A stretch of DNA of 64,000 bases from contig JANMNO010000071.1 of the NCBI GenBank assembly GCA_031374115.1, positions 1 to 64,000 of the forward strand. The letters are read 5' to 3'. Position 1 is the first letter of the stretch; the number at the start of each line of letters is the position of its first letter. Below are positions 17,288 through 26,279 of the stretch, one piece after another. The stretch is from JAKFWF01 sp031374115. GTDB taxonomy: Bacteria > Pseudomonadota > Alphaproteobacteria > Rhizobiales > Hyphomicrobiaceae. Position numbers and translations under genes: made by a program. Under the pieces are notes generated by a model. It was not told the origin of the DNA. It saw only the letters and a program-made list of their open reading frames with translations, and did no database searches.

Positions 17288-18316
17288 ATGCCGCAGTTCG
17301 CCTCCGACAACAATGCCGGCATGTGCCCGGCCGCACTCGCGGCGTTGATCGCAGCAAATGCCAGCGGTCATGCTTCGGGCTATGGCGACGATCACTATAC
17401 GACGCTGGCCTGTGATCTCGTCCGCGACGTATTCGAGTCGAAGCCGCAGGTGTTCTTCGTCTTCAACGGCACCGCCGCCAATGCACTGGCGCTGGCGCAG
17501 GTCACAAAGTCCTACAACGCGGTAATCACGCACGGATTTTCGCACATCGAGATGGACGAGGCCGGCGCGCCGGAGTTTTTTTCGGGCGGCGCCAAGCTCA
17601 TGCTGGCAAATACGCCCGAGGCGAAGTTGACTCCGTCGGCAGTCGAGAAGCTCGCCGCCAAGCACAGTGGCATTCATCACGTGAAGGCGGCTGTCCTATC
17701 GCTCACACAGGCGACGGAGTTGGGCACCGTTTATACGGTCGATGAGGTGAGGGCTTTGACAGCCGTTGCCCGCGCCCATGGCCTAAAAGTGCACATGGAC
17801 GGCACAAGGCTCGCGAACGCCATCGCATATCTTGGATGCTCGCCTGCTGAAATCACCTGGAAAGCCGGTATCGACGTCTTATGTCTCGGTGGCGTCAAGA
17901 ATGGTCTGGGCGCTGGCGAAGCAGTCGTTTTCTTCGACACAGCTCTAGCGCACGAATTCGAATGGCGCGTCAAACAGGCGGGCCAGCTGAATTCGAAAAT
18001 GCGGCTAGTGACGGCACCCTGGGCAGCACTGCTCCAAAACAATGTATGGCTCGACAATGCTCGTCACGCTAATCGCATGGCCATTCGATTGGCCGGGCAC
18101 ATCGCCAAGGTGCCTGGTGTCGCCTTGATGGAGAAAGTCGAAGCCAACGCCGTCTTCGCCGACATCCCGGTTGCATTGCAGGCAGCGACGCGAGCAAAGG
18201 GCTGGCGCTTCTACACATTCCTCGGTGAGACCGGTTGCCGCCTGATGTGCGCATGGGACACTACGCCAGACGTGGTCGACCGGTTTGCGCGCGATCTGTC
18301 TTTGGCGGCGCAGTAG
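17288..18316 (+). CDS. low-specificity L-threonine aldolase-like PLP enzyme (beta-eliminating lyase family)
   Basis: A 342-residue fold-type I PLP enzyme. Characteristic elements are ASDNNAGMCP at the start, YGDDHYT near 32-38, FNGTAANALAL near 59-69, MDGTRLANA with cofactor Asp171, and LGGVKNGLGAGE with Schiff-base Lys204. It cleaves L-threonine or allo-threonine (and phenylserine-type amino acids) to glycine and an aldehyde. It stands alone between two leftward EamA exporters. The 230-base upstream gap (17058-17287) is divergent with the first exporter; I see no riboswitch-like fold or clear operator in it. Confidence 0.88.
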   Translation: MPQFASDNNAGMCPAALAALIAANASGHASGYGDDHYTTLACDLVRDVFESKPQVFFVFNGTAANALALAQVTKSYNAVITHGFSHIEMDEAGAPEFFSGGAKLMLANTPEAKLTPSAVEKLAAKHSGIHHVKAAVLSLTQATELGTVYTVDEVRALTAVARAHGLKVHMDGTRLANAIAYLGCSPAEITWKAGIDVLCLGGVKNGLGAGEAVVFFDTALAHEFEWRVKQAGQLNSKMRLVTAPWAALLQNNVWLDNARHANRMAIRLAGHIAKVPGVALMEKVEANAVFADIPVALQAATRAKGWRFYTFLGETGCRLMCAWDTTPDVVDRFARDLSLAAQ

Positions 18317-18326
18317 CGCCGATCCG

Positions 18327-19235
18327 TCAGGCTGCGGCCCGGCTTAGAAACGCTCGTCCATCGATCACCAGCAGGGAAAGCCCGACGATAGCCGTGCCCA
18401 AAAAGTGTCGCATCTGCAATGTTTCTGCGAGCCACCATGCGCCCATTGGAATTGCAAATGCCGGGATGAGCAATGTCACCAACATGACGTTCATGGTTCC
18501 CGATACAGCCATGATCCGGAAAAACACGACGTAAGCGAGCGCCGTCGATAAAACTGCTAGTGCGACTATCGCGCCTATTGTTTCGAAGGACGGCATCGGC
18601 AGCGTCCATGGCCGGTCGACCAGAGCCGCGAACGGCAACAGCATAGCGGTTGAGCACAACAGTTGCGCGGCCGAGGTCACAAGAGGAGGATGATTTCGAA
18701 ACTTCCTGCCCCACCATCCTGAACATCCATACGAAAGTGCGGCTCCCAAAAGACAAAGCATTCCAAGGAGATTGGATGTCCGTCCAAAGATGGCTTCCGG
18801 TCCGACTAGAACTGCAACGCCGATGATCCCCAATAGCACGCCGAGGAGCTTGTTCGCTCTCAACGGCTCGCCACCAATCATGTAGGCGACCAGCAACGCG
18901 AACACCGGCGTCGTGGCATTGAGAACCGAAGCCAGGCCGCTTGCAATCTCCCTTTGCCCCGTCACGATCAGCGAAAACGGGATCACGTTATTCAAGATCG
19001 CCATTACAAAAAATGGCTGCCAGGCGGTTAGCGTCGATGGCAAGCGATGCCCGAGACTGTAAGCGAGTGGCACGAGAAGAGCCGCGGCAAGCGCTACTCG
19101 CACTAAGACGATCGTCAGCGACGGCAATTCTTTGACGGCGATTCCGACAAACATGAACGAGCCACCCCAGAGCACCGCGAGAAGCAGCAACAATCCCCAT
19201 TGGGAGAGCGACATAGGCATGGCGATCGGCTTCAT
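18327..19235 (-). CDS. EamA/DMT family transporter
   Basis: About 302 residues from ATG 19235 (MKPIAMPMSLSQWG); the longer frame to 19364 adds 43 basic residues and would cover the terminator of the upstream gene. Ten hydrophobic helices in two EamA repeats, with VLWGGSFMFVGIAVKELPSL in the first helix and LLGVLLGIIGVAVLVG at the end of repeat one. Its N-terminal half is clearly similar to the EamA protein at 16125-17057, so the two are likely paralogues. It converges on the threonine-aldolase-like gene with a ten-base gap. Confidence 0.87.
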   Translation of the reverse strand: MKPIAMPMSLSQWGLLLLLAVLWGGSFMFVGIAVKELPSLTIVLVRVALAAALLVPLAYSLGHRLPSTLTAWQPFFVMAILNNVIPFSLIVTGQREIASGLASVLNATTPVFALLVAYMIGGEPLRANKLLGVLLGIIGVAVLVGPEAIFGRTSNLLGMLCLLGAALSYGCSGWWGRKFRNHPPLVTSAAQLLCSTAMLLPFAALVDRPWTLPMPSFETIGAIVALAVLSTALAYVVFFRIMAVSGTMNVMLVTLLIPAFAIPMGAWWLAETLQMRHFLGTAIVGLSLLVIDGRAFLSRAAA

Positions 19236-19325
19236 TCGAGCGGCTGACCTTCGATGGCGGCATGCAATCGCTATCTCACCTGTGAGGCGAGCGGCGACCC
19301 GAATGATGCTCGCACAGCCTAGCGC

Positions 19326-19351
19326 AAAACGGGCAGCCCTGGAGCTGCCCG
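19326..19351 (-). terminator. intrinsic terminator after the small secreted protein gene
   Basis: On the minus strand CGGGCAGC and GCTGCCCG arms form an 8-bp GC stem with a six-base loop, followed immediately by TTTT. It lies 33 bases beyond the stop of the 87-aa gene and before the EamA start, so it should isolate the two genes. Confidence 0.75.
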
Positions 19352-19383
19352 TGCGGAACGCCACGTGTTGAAAATCTTGGAAG

Positions 19384-19647
19384 TTACTCTTTAGAGATCA
19401 TCGTCTTCAGATCCGAAGCAACCGCCGCTGCTTCTGTGAACTGTCGCGCGTCGCAATAACTTTCCATCTTCATCAGCATTTCTTCGACCTTATCGAGCTC
19501 TTCGTTTGGCAGGCTTTTGTTCTCTGCCGCTTGTGCAATATCGAAGGCTAACTTCAGGCAGTCTTCGGCGCTCGCTGGCGCCTCCGCCAGAACGGCAGAG
19601 GTCGTAAAGAATGCCAAAACCGCTGTCGCGATGAAAGGTTTGCTCAT
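19384..19647 (-). CDS. small secreted protein, unknown function
   Basis: An 87-residue precursor. Residues 1-21 (MSKPFIATAVLAFFTTSAVLA) are a clear Sec signal peptide with an AxA-like cleavage site near VLA-EA. The mature part is a short acidic helical protein with two cysteines (in EDCLKLAF and ESYCDARQF) that could form a disulfide. Repeating Leu/Met/Ala positions suggest a helical hairpin. I do not recognise a family. It is monocistronic, with its own terminator downstream. About 150 bases separate its start from the gph stop, holding no other gene. Confidence 0.75.
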   Translation of the reverse strand: MSKPFIATAVLAFFTTSAVLAEAPASAEDCLKLAFDIAQAAENKSLPNEELDKVEEMLMKMESYCDARQFTEAAAVASDLKTMISKE

Positions 19648-19797
19648 GGCCGGGTGTCCTTCTTGAATTTCGCGGGGGCGACCGAAAACGCGCCATTTAA
19701 CTCACGTCTTACGCCATGCTGATGACGTTTGAATATGGCGCCACAACGACTGAAACAAACCCCTATCGCGCACTCTCCCCGATCAACGTTCTAATGT

Positions 19798-20508
19798 TCA
19801 CAAAGTTGTGATGCCGGCCCTGCCCAGATGAAAAAATTTTGTCATGATGCGGCTGAGAGCATGATCGAAATCGCGGTAGTGTTCGATGACTTCCGTAGCT
19901 CCCAGGTCAACGGCTGGAACATCGGTGTATCCAAATGTGACCGCAATCGAGGGGATCCCAGCGGATCGTGCAGTAGAGATATCGGTGTCGCTATCGCCTA
20001 CCATGATCGATCGTTGAGGGTTACCACCTGCCATCTTGATCGCACCGAGCAGATGATCCGGATGCGGCTTACAGACCGCGAACGTATCCCGGCCAGCAAT
20101 TGCCGCGAAATGTTCGCGCATGTCGAGTGCGGCAAGCAGTTCCTCCGAGAGATACGCGCGCTTGTTCGTGCAAACGACGAGGCGAGCACCGCGCGCACGG
20201 CAGTTTTTCAGCACCGCCAGGACACTTGGGAAAGGGCGGCTGTGCACGGCAATGTTGGCTTCGTAGTGAGCGAGGAAGTGAGCTAGCAAAGCGTCAATCT
20301 CGGCCGGAGTTCGGCGTGCGCCCTGGACCTCGATGCCTTTTACGATCATAGCGCGCGCGCCGAAGCTGATTTGGTCCCGGATCAGCTGCGGAGGAACGGC
20401 ATCGAGCCCCTCGCGCAGCAAAACATGATTTGCCGCCGCAGTGAGATCCGGTGCCGTCTCGACGAGCGTGCCATCTAGATCGAAGGCGATTGTCAGTCCT
20501 TGTAACAT
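19798..20508 (-). CDS. gph: phosphoglycolate phosphatase-type HAD hydrolase
   Basis: A 236-residue HAD enzyme. Motif I is FDLDGTLVET (nucleophile Asp10, acid Asp12), motif II VVCTNK, motif III the KPHPDHLL lysine, and motif IV GDSDTDI. The alpha-helical cap between about 20 and 80 is of the Gph type. It dephosphorylates 2-phosphoglycolate, from DNA repair or photorespiratory carbon, though specificity in this family is broad. It lies eight bases downstream of the RNA methyltransferase gene, in the same direction, probably in the same transcript. Confidence 0.88.
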   Translation of the reverse strand: MLQGLTIAFDLDGTLVETAPDLTAAANHVLLREGLDAVPPQLIRDQISFGARAMIVKGIEVQGARRTPAEIDALLAHFLAHYEANIAVHSRPFPSVLAVLKNCRARGARLVVCTNKRAYLSEELLAALDMREHFAAIAGRDTFAVCKPHPDHLLGAIKMAGGNPQRSIMVGDSDTDISTARSAGIPSIAVTFGYTDVPAVDLGATEVIEHYRDFDHALSRIMTKFFHLGRAGITTL

Positions 20509-20516
20509 GGTGCCGC

Positions 20517-21782
20517 TTACGCCCGTTTCCGTTTGATTTTCGAGCCGTGCACCAGGACTGCAATGGCTTCCAGGTGGTTGGAATAGAGAAACTGATCAAT
20601 CGGTAACAGGCTTTGCAGTTCGTAGCCCCCGTCTAACAGAATTGCGACGTCCCGCGCCAATGTCGCGGGGTTGCACGACACCGCGACGACCGTACCAACC
20701 TTGGACTTCGCCAATGACTGGGCTTGCGCTTCGGCGCCAGCGCGCGGCGGATCGAAGACGACCGCGTCGACATCTTCCAGTTCCTTGCGTGACAAAGGCT
20801 CACGCATGAGGTCCCGTTGCCGGGTTTCAATCGGCTTCAACCCCTGCGTGTTGCGCGCGGCGGTGTAGAGCGCGGCCAGCGCCTTTGCATCGTTGTCGAT
20901 CGCGAGAATCGTTGCTGTTCGGCTGAGTGGCAAAGCAAATGTGCCGAGACCCGAGAACAAGTCACACACGCGCTTGGCTTTGCCAACCGCCGCGACGACG
21001 CGTTCGATCATGATGGCTTCGGCAAGTGCAGCGGCTTGAAGAAACACGCCAGGTGGCGGTAAGACCTTTGCCGCGCCAACGGTCAGATAGGGTTCCGAGC
21101 GCGTGATAATCGGGTCTCCATCGACTGAAACGCGCAAGATGCGAGTGTTGGCCAATAGGCTGGCGAGGGCACTTCGATCAGCGGCACCGATCTCTTGCTT
21201 GGCGCCCTCGAAACCAACATCTATACCGCTGTCGGTTTTTGTCACGATCACACGCACTTGCTCACGGCGGGGCAGCAAACGCGCAGCAAGCTGCCGGAGC
21301 ACCGGTAGCGCCTCGACGATGATTGGATCGGCAATAATGCAATCGGTGATCGTGACGAGGCGGTCGCTGCCGCGTTCATGGAAACCGAGCGCCACGCCGG
21401 ACGGCAGCCACATTGCCGTCATGACGAGGCGGCGGCGCGTTCCTGGCAAGATCGGCGCCAGCGGCTCGACAATCGCGTTGATATCAGCATGCTGAAATGC
21501 ATCGACGAGGATCTGACGCTTCCACTTGAGGTAAAGCTCGCCGGACATGTGCTGCGCGACGCACCCGCCGCAGACGCCAAAGTGCGGGCAGGGCGGTGTA
21601 CGTCGGTCGGAACTGGGCTCGCTGACCAGCTTAAAGGCGCCGCCCGCTCGGGCCCAGCGCTCGCCAGCCAACGCGAAAGGCACATAGGCACGACCGGCAG
21701 GAGCATTTCCGATGCCGTCGCCTTGGTGGCCGAGTACCGTGATATCGAACGTATCGCCGTCAGCCACTGAAAGTCGCCCCAA
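20517..21782 (-). CDS. TrmA/RlmD-family class I SAM-dependent RNA (uracil-5) methyltransferase
   Basis: A 421-residue enzyme. An N-terminal TRAM-like domain (about 5-55) precedes an iron-sulfur motif, C65-x5-C71-x2-C74 (CPHFGVCGGCVAQH). The SAM domain has CDLFSGLGTFALPL near 290 and VVFDPPRAGAEAQ near 350. The catalytic nucleophile cysteine is in VAVSCNPATLARD near 380. These enzymes make m5U in rRNA (RlmC/RlmD) or tRNA; which one cannot be decided here. Its start lies inside the last 23 bases of tlyA, so the two RNA-modification genes are coupled. Confidence 0.9.
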   Translation of the reverse strand: MGRLSVADGDTFDITVLGHQGDGIGNAPAGRAYVPFALAGERWARAGGAFKLVSEPSSDRRTPPCPHFGVCGGCVAQHMSGELYLKWKRQILVDAFQHADINAIVEPLAPILPGTRRRLVMTAMWLPSGVALGFHERGSDRLVTITDCIIADPIIVEALPVLRQLAARLLPRREQVRVIVTKTDSGIDVGFEGAKQEIGAADRSALASLLANTRILRVSVDGDPIITRSEPYLTVGAAKVLPPPGVFLQAAALAEAIMIERVVAAVGKAKRVCDLFSGLGTFALPLSRTATILAIDNDAKALAALYTAARNTQGLKPIETRQRDLMREPLSRKELEDVDAVVFDPPRAGAEAQAQSLAKSKVGTVVAVSCNPATLARDVAILLDGGYELQSLLPIDQFLYSNHLEAIAVLVHGSKIKRKRA

Positions 21783-22503
21783 TTAAAAATTCAGCGTTGC
21801 CCGATCCGCCAAGAATCGGGGATGGAACTATGCCCTTGACAGACCATCCGCTGCGCGCGTCGATCCAAGTTTCCACGAAACGAACAGCCCGCTGTTGGAC
21901 GACGGGATCGCGAACGATGCCGCCGCGCCCCACGTACTTCCGTCCGGCTTCGAATTGCGGTTTGATCAGAGCAACCAACCAAGCACCGGGCGCCGCCAGC
22001 GCCAGTGCAGCTGGTAACGCTTTTGTCACCGAAATGAAACTGACATCAGCAACGATCGCTTCAATCGCGTCGGGCACGATCAACGGGTCGAGGTCGCGCG
22101 CATCGAGGCCTTCGAGGGTAATTACATGGGGATCGCCCGTCAACGCAGCGCGCAACTGCCCGCGTCCCACATCGATTGCATAGACCCGTCCCGCCCCACG
22201 TTCGATCAGGACCTGCGTAAAGCCACCGGTCGATGCGCCGACATCAAGTGCGATGCGGCCGGTTGCCGAAAACCCGAATGCATCGAGCGCCGCAACCAGC
22301 TTTTCCGCACCCCGCGATACATAGCTCGGCGCATGATGGTCGAGCACGACCCGCTGTGTTGCAGCAACACCGGTACTGACTTTGAGGCAAGCTTGTCCGT
22401 CGACGCTGACAAAGCCGCGCTGGATCATATCGCGCGCGCGGGCTCTGGACGGTACCAGCCCCCTCGCAACCATGATTTGATCCAATCGTTCTCGTTTGTT
22501 CAA
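21760..22503 (-). CDS. tlyA: TlyA family rRNA 2'-O-methyltransferase
   Basis: A 247-residue protein with an S4 RNA-binding domain at 1-60 (RLDQIMVARGLVPSRARARD), then an FtsJ-like Rossmann domain with SAM motif LDVGASTGGFTQVLIERGA near 80-98. VYAIDVGRGQL follows, and K-D-K-E-type residues include D172 in IVADVSF and K around ALIKPQFE. TlyA methylates 2'-hydroxyls in 16S/23S rRNA and determines capreomycin sensitivity; it was formerly called hemolysin. It is first in the tlyA - RNA methyltransferase - gph run. Confidence 0.9.
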   Translation of the reverse strand: MNKRERLDQIMVARGLVPSRARARDMIQRGFVSVDGQACLKVSTGVAATQRVVLDHHAPSYVSRGAEKLVAALDAFGFSATGRIALDVGASTGGFTQVLIERGAGRVYAIDVGRGQLRAALTGDPHVITLEGLDARDLDPLIVPDAIEAIVADVSFISVTKALPAALALAAPGAWLVALIKPQFEAGRKYVGRGGIVRDPVVQQRAVRFVETWIDARSGWSVKGIVPSPILGGSGNAEFLIGATFSG

Positions 22504-22707
22504 TCGAAGCGCCTACGCTGAGATTGCTCAGCATGACGTTGCGAGCAGCCAATTTTAGAGCATACATCAGGTGATTGCTGCGACCTATCGCGGGGTCTCT
22601 TGATCAGCCTAGCCTTTTTCAGGCGATCGGTAGATGAAACTTCTTTTGTGCCTGTGCGTACCTTTAAGACCTTTAATGCTGATCAGCAGCAAAACCGGAG
22701 GTTTCCC

Positions 22708-23424
22708 ATGAATAGACGCGACAATTTGAAATTTATGATCGGCGCGACGGCCTTGGCAGCATCGCCGAAGATCTTCGTTTCAAGCGCAAGCGCACAAGCG
22801 GCGACGGGGCAATTCGCACTGCCCCCATTGGGATACGCCTACGAGGCGCTGGAGCCTCACATTGACACTGCGACGATGAATTTTCATCACAAGAACCATC
22901 ACAACGCATTCATTACCAACCTCAATGGTCTGGTCGATAAAGTTCCCGAACTCAAGTCAAAGCCGATCGAGGAAATGTTGATGAACCTCTCGGTTATTTC
23001 GGAAGCGGTTCGCACCCCCGTCCGCAACAATCTAGGCGGCCACTGGAATCACACGTTCTTTTGGGACTTGATGACACCTGGCGGCGCCAAGGCACCGGCC
23101 GGCAATCTTAAGGCCGCCATAGATAGTACACTGGGCGGCCAGGATAAGATGATGGAGGCGGTTGCCCAGGCGGCGATGACGCGCTTCGGCTCGGGCTGGG
23201 CTTGGCTGGTCGTCAACAAGGACAAGAAGCTTGCTGTCATCAACACGCCATACCAAGACACCCCGCACATGGACACCGGCGCCAAGCCCGTGATCGGCAT
23301 CGACGTGTGGGAGCACGCATACTATTTAAAGCATCAGTACAAGCGTGCCGAGTACGTCAAGGCTTGGTGGAACGTCGTTAACTGGGATAAAGCGCAAGCC
23401 AACTTCGCGAAGGCAACCGCCTAA
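22708..23424 (+). CDS. Fe/Mn superoxide dismutase with Tat-type signal peptide
   Basis: About 238 residues from ATG 22708, which has a perfect GGAGG six bases upstream (CCGGAGGTTTCCCATG). The precursor begins MNRRDNLKFMIGATALAAS, a twin-arginine type leader ending near SASAQA (about residue 31). The mature enzyme shows the metal ligands: His in NFHHKNHH, His in GHWNHTFFWD, and Asp/His in DVWEHAYYLKHQY. The family disproportionates superoxide. Export folded through Tat would place it in the periplasm, protecting the envelope. Whether it uses Fe, Mn or both cannot be told by eye. It is monocistronic, divergent from tlyA. Confidence 0.9.
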   Translation: MNRRDNLKFMIGATALAASPKIFVSSASAQAATGQFALPPLGYAYEALEPHIDTATMNFHHKNHHNAFITNLNGLVDKVPELKSKPIEEMLMNLSVISEAVRTPVRNNLGGHWNHTFFWDLMTPGGAKAPAGNLKAAIDSTLGGQDKMMEAVAQAAMTRFGSGWAWLVVNKDKKLAVINTPYQDTPHMDTGAKPVIGIDVWEHAYYLKHQYKRAEYVKAWWNVVNWDKAQANFAKATA

Positions 23425-23506
23425 AGTTGAGCGCTTACTTCATCGCGACAACGCGGCCGCGGGGTTATTCATCTCGCGTGCCGCAGCAAGCTTGACGGTC
23501 GCAGTT

Positions 23507-24760
23507 CTACTCACAATAATTCGAACGCGAGCGCTCGGCCATGTCCAAGTGGAAGTGGTTCTTGTGCGCAAGATTTGTTTCGGGCCCTAGGGTCGTCCCG
23601 AAAATTCTGCACGCCGCAGTATGTATCTCGCGCAGGAACCGCGCCTTCCGGCTCTGCGATACGGCATCGACATGCAGCATCGCCGGTGCCGCGCCCACTG
23701 GCGCTGGTGTCGCCTTTCCGCTCGCAGCTTTGTCGGTTGATTTAGGTCCACCGAGATGGCTCGGGCGGGTGAGGCCATATTCGGTGCGCCCTTCGGTCGA
23801 AGGTCCTGCACCTGGCAGACGGTTAGCTAGTCCCGGCACGCCCTCGATGATCGTACCTAAGCGTGGCACTTCACTGCTCGGCGCAATCGGTGGAACGGCG
23901 GTCCCCGATTTCACTTTAGACGCTGCGGCAACTTTTTCGGCTGCAGCTTTGTCAGCAGCGGCCTTGTCGGCAGCGGCCTTGTCGGCTGCAACCTTGGCCG
24001 CGGCTTGCGCCGCAGCGATTTGCGCCCTGATCTCGAAGCCCGTCGGTCCCCAATCGGCCAATACCTTGGTTTGGTGAGTGTCGGCCATCGCGAACCCACC
24101 AATGTCGACCGCGTTCGCCTTACCATGCTCGCTCAAAAGACCGCGTTTGCGTCCGTAAGCGTTGCGGCATGAATAGGAACTCATCGTCTGCAAGCCGACC
24201 ACTGCTGAACCCAAGTGCTTCTTGGCCAGCGGTTGAACGTCTTCCGCCATCCACTTGTGCAGGGCCGCTACCATATCGCAGGTCATTGACGCTGGCGGCG
24301 ACAATGATACCTGCGGATTTTTCCCCACGCTGATCAGCTGCACCGGAGCCGGCGCGCCACACGCGCCCACCTTGATGGGCGGCTCTTCGGCGACCACGAC
24401 ATCGAGACCTTTAAGCAGAATCGCACACCGAGCCTTGGCGCTCGCGATCTCCTCCGGGGTGAACACGTCGGGAGCGGGCGAACTACTTTCGGCTTTGCCG
24501 GCCGGAAGCACTTGCGGCCATTCTGCCGGTGCTTTGGTGGCAACGTCAGGTACGGCCACGGAAGCCGCGGGTGCGGGTATTTCCGGCTGGGCAGGTGCCG
24601 AAGTTCTCAACGACGGTTGCGCAAATGAGCGGTTCGACGCCTGCTCGGGCTGCGATGATTTGACGGCCGAAGGCGATACCAGCGCGATCAAACCGATCGC
24701 GGCTAGCGAGCCTCGCGCTACGTTCCAAATGCGTTTATGCCAGTTAGAGCCAGCTATCAT
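23507..24760 (-). CDS. extensin-like C-terminal family protein (M15-like cell-wall fold) with internal low-complexity insert
   Basis: A 417-residue exported protein. A signal anchor lies at 12-30, then a Pro/Ala-rich linker to about 95. The extensin-like domain carries cysteines (C112, C134, C161, C198) and M15-type zinc motifs: SEHGKANAVDIGGF (His212, Asp219) and KNHFHLDMA (His402 or His404). About 125 residues (245-370), including the heptad-like AADKA repeats and a Pro/Ser-rich stretch, split the zinc motifs apart. In simpler members the two halves are close. A role in peptidoglycan trimming is plausible from the fold but not shown. Start ATG has AGGAA upstream. Confidence 0.85.
   Translation of the reverse strand: MIAGSNWHKRIWNVARGSLAAIGLIALVSPSAVKSSQPEQASNRSFAQPSLRTSAPAQPEIPAPAASVAVPDVATKAPAEWPQVLPAGKAESSSPAPDVFTPEEIASAKARCAILLKGLDVVVAEEPPIKVGACGAPAPVQLISVGKNPQVSLSPPASMTCDMVAALHKWMAEDVQPLAKKHLGSAVVGLQTMSSYSCRNAYGRKRGLLSEHGKANAVDIGGFAMADTHQTKVLADWGPTGFEIRAQIAAAQAAAKVAADKAAADKAAADKAAAEKVAAASKVKSGTAVPPIAPSSEVPRLGTIIEGVPGLANRLPGAGPSTEGRTEYGLTRPSHLGGPKSTDKAASGKATPAPVGAAPAMLHVDAVSQSRKARFLREIHTAACRIFGTTLGPETNLAHKNHFHLDMAERSRSNYCE
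23933..24000 (-). repeat. short in-frame repeats encoding AADKA units
   Basis: Within the extensin-like gene, three to four copies of a 15-base unit (plus strand: gcggccttgtcggca) encode tandem Ala-Ala-Asp-Lys-Ala blocks at residues about 256-276. The units differ by only a few bases, so copy number could vary between strains. The product should form a charged alpha-helix inserted in the peptidase-like fold. Confidence 0.7.
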
Positions 24761-24956
24761 GCGCAGTTTCCTGTGAACTCGACACTGAAACGACTTGACC
24801 TTTGAATGCGATCAAACCGGCATCGCGAATCACGCGCACTGATGATCGCCCTGTTTCGACTTGGTGTATAGACCGAATGTGGTGCAGACAAGCGCACCCT
24901 GACGCAGGTTGTGCATGGCCTTGGGAAAGACTGTTGAGTACGCAGATGGGTAACCG

Positions 24957-26087
24957 ATGATCCCAATTCAATCGCTCCTTGCCCACCCGGAGAGGGCCAA
25001 ACCTGCGCATGTCAAGTCGAGCGCCAACTCCGCGCTTCGCATCATAACGCTCGATCGGCCGAACGCACGCAATGCGATCGATCCCACGATGACATCGACG
25101 CTTGCCACAACCATCGCTCAAGTGGCGCGCGACCCTGACGCCTATGCGATCGTTCTCCGTTCGGGAACTCCGGGTATGTTTTGCGCCGGCGGGGACGTTC
25201 GCGAGATGGCGCATCTGGCCGCCACTGAACCTGACGCTGCCCGGCACGCGCTCGCCGCAGAGTATCAGCTGGTTTGGCTTTTGGAATGCTTTTCAAAACC
25301 AGTTGTATCGCTAATCGATGGCGCGGTCATGGGGGCTGGCGCCGGCATGACGCTGGTCAACACCCATCGCGTAGCGGGCGAACGGTACGCGTTTGCGATG
25401 CCGGAAGTCCGACTTGGCTTTTTTCCCGACGACGGCGTCGCAAGCGTCCTTGGCCGCATGCCGGGCGAAATTGGAGTCTTTTTGGGATTGACCGGTCGCT
25501 CAATCGGTCGCGACGATGCCTATGCACTCGGTCTTGTTACCCACTGCATCGACGCGCGTCATTTCCCCGATTTAGAACGCGGGCTCGCGGATGCGGAGCC
25601 AGTGGATCCACTTCTCGACGGGCTTCACATCGCCCCGCAGGCGAGCCCACTCGAGGCGCACAAAGAGCAGATCGCACATTGTTTTTCAGCCCCGACGGTG
25701 CCCGAGATTTTGGCGCGCTTGTCAAGCCTGCGCGATCGACGGGGCCGCGATCCGAAAGCTGCGTGGGTGCAAAACGTGCTGGACGATCTGGCGCGCGCTT
25801 GTCCGCTCGCACTCGCGATTGCCCTGCGCCACATTCGGGATTCTCGATCGATGGATTTGCGGCAGACGCTCACGCTCGACTACCGCCTCGGTCGCCGGCT
25901 GATCGGTTCGCACAACTTTCAGGAGGGCGTTAGAGCACTTATGATTGACAAAAACCGGGCACCTGTGTGGCGCCCAACGACGTCCGGCGACATCACCACA
26001 ACGCAGATCGAAAACCTGTTTCAAACAGATCCGGCACATGAGTTGAATTTACTGACACGCTTCGAGATGCAAGGAGCCCGCGTGTAA
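24957..26087 (+). CDS. enoyl-CoA hydratase/isomerase family protein, probably 3-hydroxyisobutyryl-CoA hydrolase
   Basis: A 376-residue crotonase-fold protein. Oxyanion-hole segments are MFCAGGDVREMA (near 76-87) and DGAVMGAGAGMTL (near 121-133). The catalytic region AMPEVRLGFFPDDG (near 147-160) has the PE-x4-FPD pattern of the 3-hydroxyisobutyryl-CoA hydrolase subgroup, and the extra C-terminal 100 residues also fit that group. It would release 3-hydroxyisobutyrate in valine breakdown. No other valine genes are adjacent. The 196-base divergent gap to the extensin-like gene holds nothing else I can identify. Confidence 0.85.
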   Translation: MIPIQSLLAHPERAKPAHVKSSANSALRIITLDRPNARNAIDPTMTSTLATTIAQVARDPDAYAIVLRSGTPGMFCAGGDVREMAHLAATEPDAARHALAAEYQLVWLLECFSKPVVSLIDGAVMGAGAGMTLVNTHRVAGERYAFAMPEVRLGFFPDDGVASVLGRMPGEIGVFLGLTGRSIGRDDAYALGLVTHCIDARHFPDLERGLADAEPVDPLLDGLHIAPQASPLEAHKEQIAHCFSAPTVPEILARLSSLRDRRGRDPKAAWVQNVLDDLARACPLALAIALRHIRDSRSMDLRQTLTLDYRLGRRLIGSHNFQEGVRALMIDKNRAPVWRPTTSGDITTTQIENLFQTDPAHELNLLTRFEMQGARV

Positions 26088-26279
26088 TAGATCAATGATC
26101 ATCGCTCGAATTCTGAGCGTATGCTTAACAATCCCTTCTGTGAACCACGGGGAACTATTCTTTTACTATGTGTATTATCGCAACTTTTACAACATACCTG
26201 TAGCTTGTCCCTTAACCCGCACATCGGGATCCTCGAAACAATTCGAGGCGAATATACAGGCTAGGCAAGAGGCAGTGAC

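Noticed and set aside
23541..24077. Plus-strand 178-codon frame over the extensin-like gene
   Set aside because: It mirrors the Ala/Lys repeats of the real gene and shows no domain; it is a GC-rich shadow.
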